From contig UQPF01000002.1 in assembly GCA_900542905.1 (NCBI GenBank), positions 1-64,000 on the forward strand: a stretch of DNA of 64,000 nucleotides, given 5' to 3'. Below the pieces are notes generated by a model. It saw only the letters and a list, made by a program, of their open reading frames with translations, was not told the origin of the DNA and made no database searches. Origin of the DNA: an uncultured Collinsella sp. (GTDB lineage: Bacteria; Actinomycetota; Coriobacteriia; Coriobacteriales; Coriobacteriaceae). The position numbers and the translations under genes were made by a program. Position 1 is the stretch's first letter. Each line of letters begins with the position of its first letter. Below, in pieces: positions 63,053 through 64,000 of this stretch.

Positions 63053-64000
63053 GAAAGATCACTCTCCGTATAGGTTCTTTGGTATCCGAGCAAATATAGG
63101 CATATCCCAACGATTATAGAGGATAGGATTCCCGCAACCGCCGCCTTGGCGATGACCGCGGCTGCAAGGCTGGCAATTTCCATATGGTGTGCAAGACAGG
63201 ACGCCGCTGCGCAGCCGATGCCGGTGACAGCGATGGCGGCGATTGCGGCAAGGTTTGAGCCCTGATTGGCATGCTTGGCATGGGCATTGAGTAGCGCGGA
63301 TGACGCTGCGGCAGTTGCCGCGGCCAGCCCAAAGGCAGCCCAAAGGAGCGGGTCTCCCAGCGCTGCGGCAACGTTACCGAGCCCCAGCACGCCTCCGGCT
63401 GAAAGCGCGACTGTCGCCAGGCGGGCAAAAAGCGCGCCCATGCCCGTTGCCGCGGCGGCGCTTGCCGGGCCGAGCAAAAATGACGCGACGCCGGAGGCAA
63501 CCCCAGCTGCCAGGAAGGTATTGCCGGTCAGACAGCCAAGCGCGAGTGCGCAGGTGAGTGCGGCGCTCGCGGCAGCCTCGGTGCGACCCCAGGCAATCCA
63601 CCAACCGGACATGGCGGCGGCAAAGATCACCGCGACGGGCAGCATCGACAGGATGCCCTGCGCCTGCATGGTGGCGTTGGCCATGAGCACCAAAAAGCCC
63701 ACAGCCGAGATGGCCGAGCCGATCTGGGGGGCCAGGCCGGCCGCCGCTCCGATTGCGATAGCCGCAATGACCAGGCCGGGAAGCGCCGCGACCCCGGCCG
63801 TTTGCATCAGCAAAAAGCTAAAGGTGCCGCACGCTAGCGCCGAGATAGCGCGCATGGTGTAGTCGCGCGCATGGCTCCAGCGCGTGCCCGCCCAGCCGAG
63901 TGCGGGGTCGATCTCGATGGCGTCGTCCTCGTAGTGCGACGGCTCGATATCGTCGAGCTCCTGCTCGTCATCCGAAAGCTCGCCAACCATTTGTTCCAGG
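63049..64000 (-). CDS. Membrane protein, probably cut by the window edge
   Basis: A protein with an acidic N-terminal stretch (SDDEQELDDIEPSHYEDDA) followed by seven or more Ala/Gly-rich hydrophobic helices (ISALACGTFSFLLMQTAGVA, PVAVIFAAAMSGWWIAWG). The reading frame stays open to the last base of the window; an ATG at 63990 exists but has no ribosome site, so the true start is probably outside. It could be the C-terminal half of a longer protein, perhaps with a kinase or other domain before the acidic linker, but that is speculation. It overlaps fhaA (GTGA) and belongs to that operon. Confidence 0.7.
   Translation of the reverse strand, partial: LEQMVGELSDDEQELDDIEPSHYEDDAIEIDPALGWAGTRWSHARDYTMRAISALACGTFSFLLMQTAGVAALPGLVIAAIAIGAAAGLAPQIGSAISAVGFLVLMANATMQAQGILSMLPVAVIFAAAMSGWWIAWGRTEAAASAALTCALALGCLTGNTFLAAGVASGVASFLLGPASAAAATGMGALFARLATVALSAGGVLGLGNVAAALGDPLLWAAFGLAAATAAASSALLNAHAKHANQGSNLAAIAAIAVTGIGCAAASCLAHHMEIASLAAAVIAKAAVAGILSSIIVGICLYLLGYQRTYTESDLS

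Overview
The window looks like a chromosomal segment of a high-GC, gut-type actinobacterium of the class Coriobacteriia, most probably Collinsella. That placement is inferred from gene content and style: an fhaA-fhaB-phosphatase-rodA/pbpA-pknB cell-wall cluster, an HspR-type heat-shock cluster, [NiFe] hydrogenase maturation genes, mannose-family PTS genes and many short intergenic palindromes. No database search was possible; every call rests on motifs and context read from the sequence.

Layout. 1-2.4 kb: palindromic intergenic DNA, a glucose-type PTS IIA gene and a small lipoprotein. 2.4-9.6 kb (minus strand): HAD phosphatase, hypE-hypD-hypC-hypF, nikR with a small partner gene, thioredoxin. 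9.7-12.3 kb: an orphan protein with a faint uracil-glycosylase-like look, and an AgrC/LytTR-type two-component pair. 12.5-16.5 kb: nadA-nadB-nadC-niaR for de novo NAD synthesis, led by a perfect 19-bp palindrome that is the likely NiaR operator. 16.7-21.8 kb: a small ferredoxin, then dnaK-grpE-dnaJ-hspR. 22.2-29 kb: an aconitase-family hydratase, an anchored protein between two copies of a hairpin-rich repeat, and clpB, which shares a 27-bp operator-like element with dnaK. 29-34.5 kb: small hypothetical genes, an AAA/DUF4143 ATPase, an anchored protein, a polytopic membrane protein and a TetR regulator. 34.6-38 kb: a large FeS-flavoprotein divergent from tetR, and hypA. 38.4-41.7 kb: PTS IIAB, IIC, IID and a DUF956 gene.

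41.8-54.3 kb is an integrative mobilizable element inserted in the 3' part of a tRNA-Arg(CCT) gene, bounded by 46-bp direct repeats. It carries a tyrosine integrase, a mobilization operon (small DNA-binding protein, DnaB-like ATPase, MobC, VirD4-like coupling protein, MOBP-like relaxase) and, next to the tRNA, a candidate defence module: an MmeI-like restriction-methyltransferase fusion overlapping a DUF262/HNH nuclease gene, preceded by two similar hairpins and a terminator that may be a small RNA. Beyond the right end lie further tRNA 3'-end scars.

54.7-64 kb (minus strand) is the growth and division signalling cluster: a membrane protein cut by the window edge, fhaA, fhaB, PP2C phosphatase, a fused SEDS glycosyltransferase/penicillin-binding protein, and a PASTA kinase.

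The items most worth following are the two-gene restriction module with its leader hairpins, a covarying structured repeat downstream of two unrelated genes, the SEDS-PBP fusion and the tRNA-scar array.
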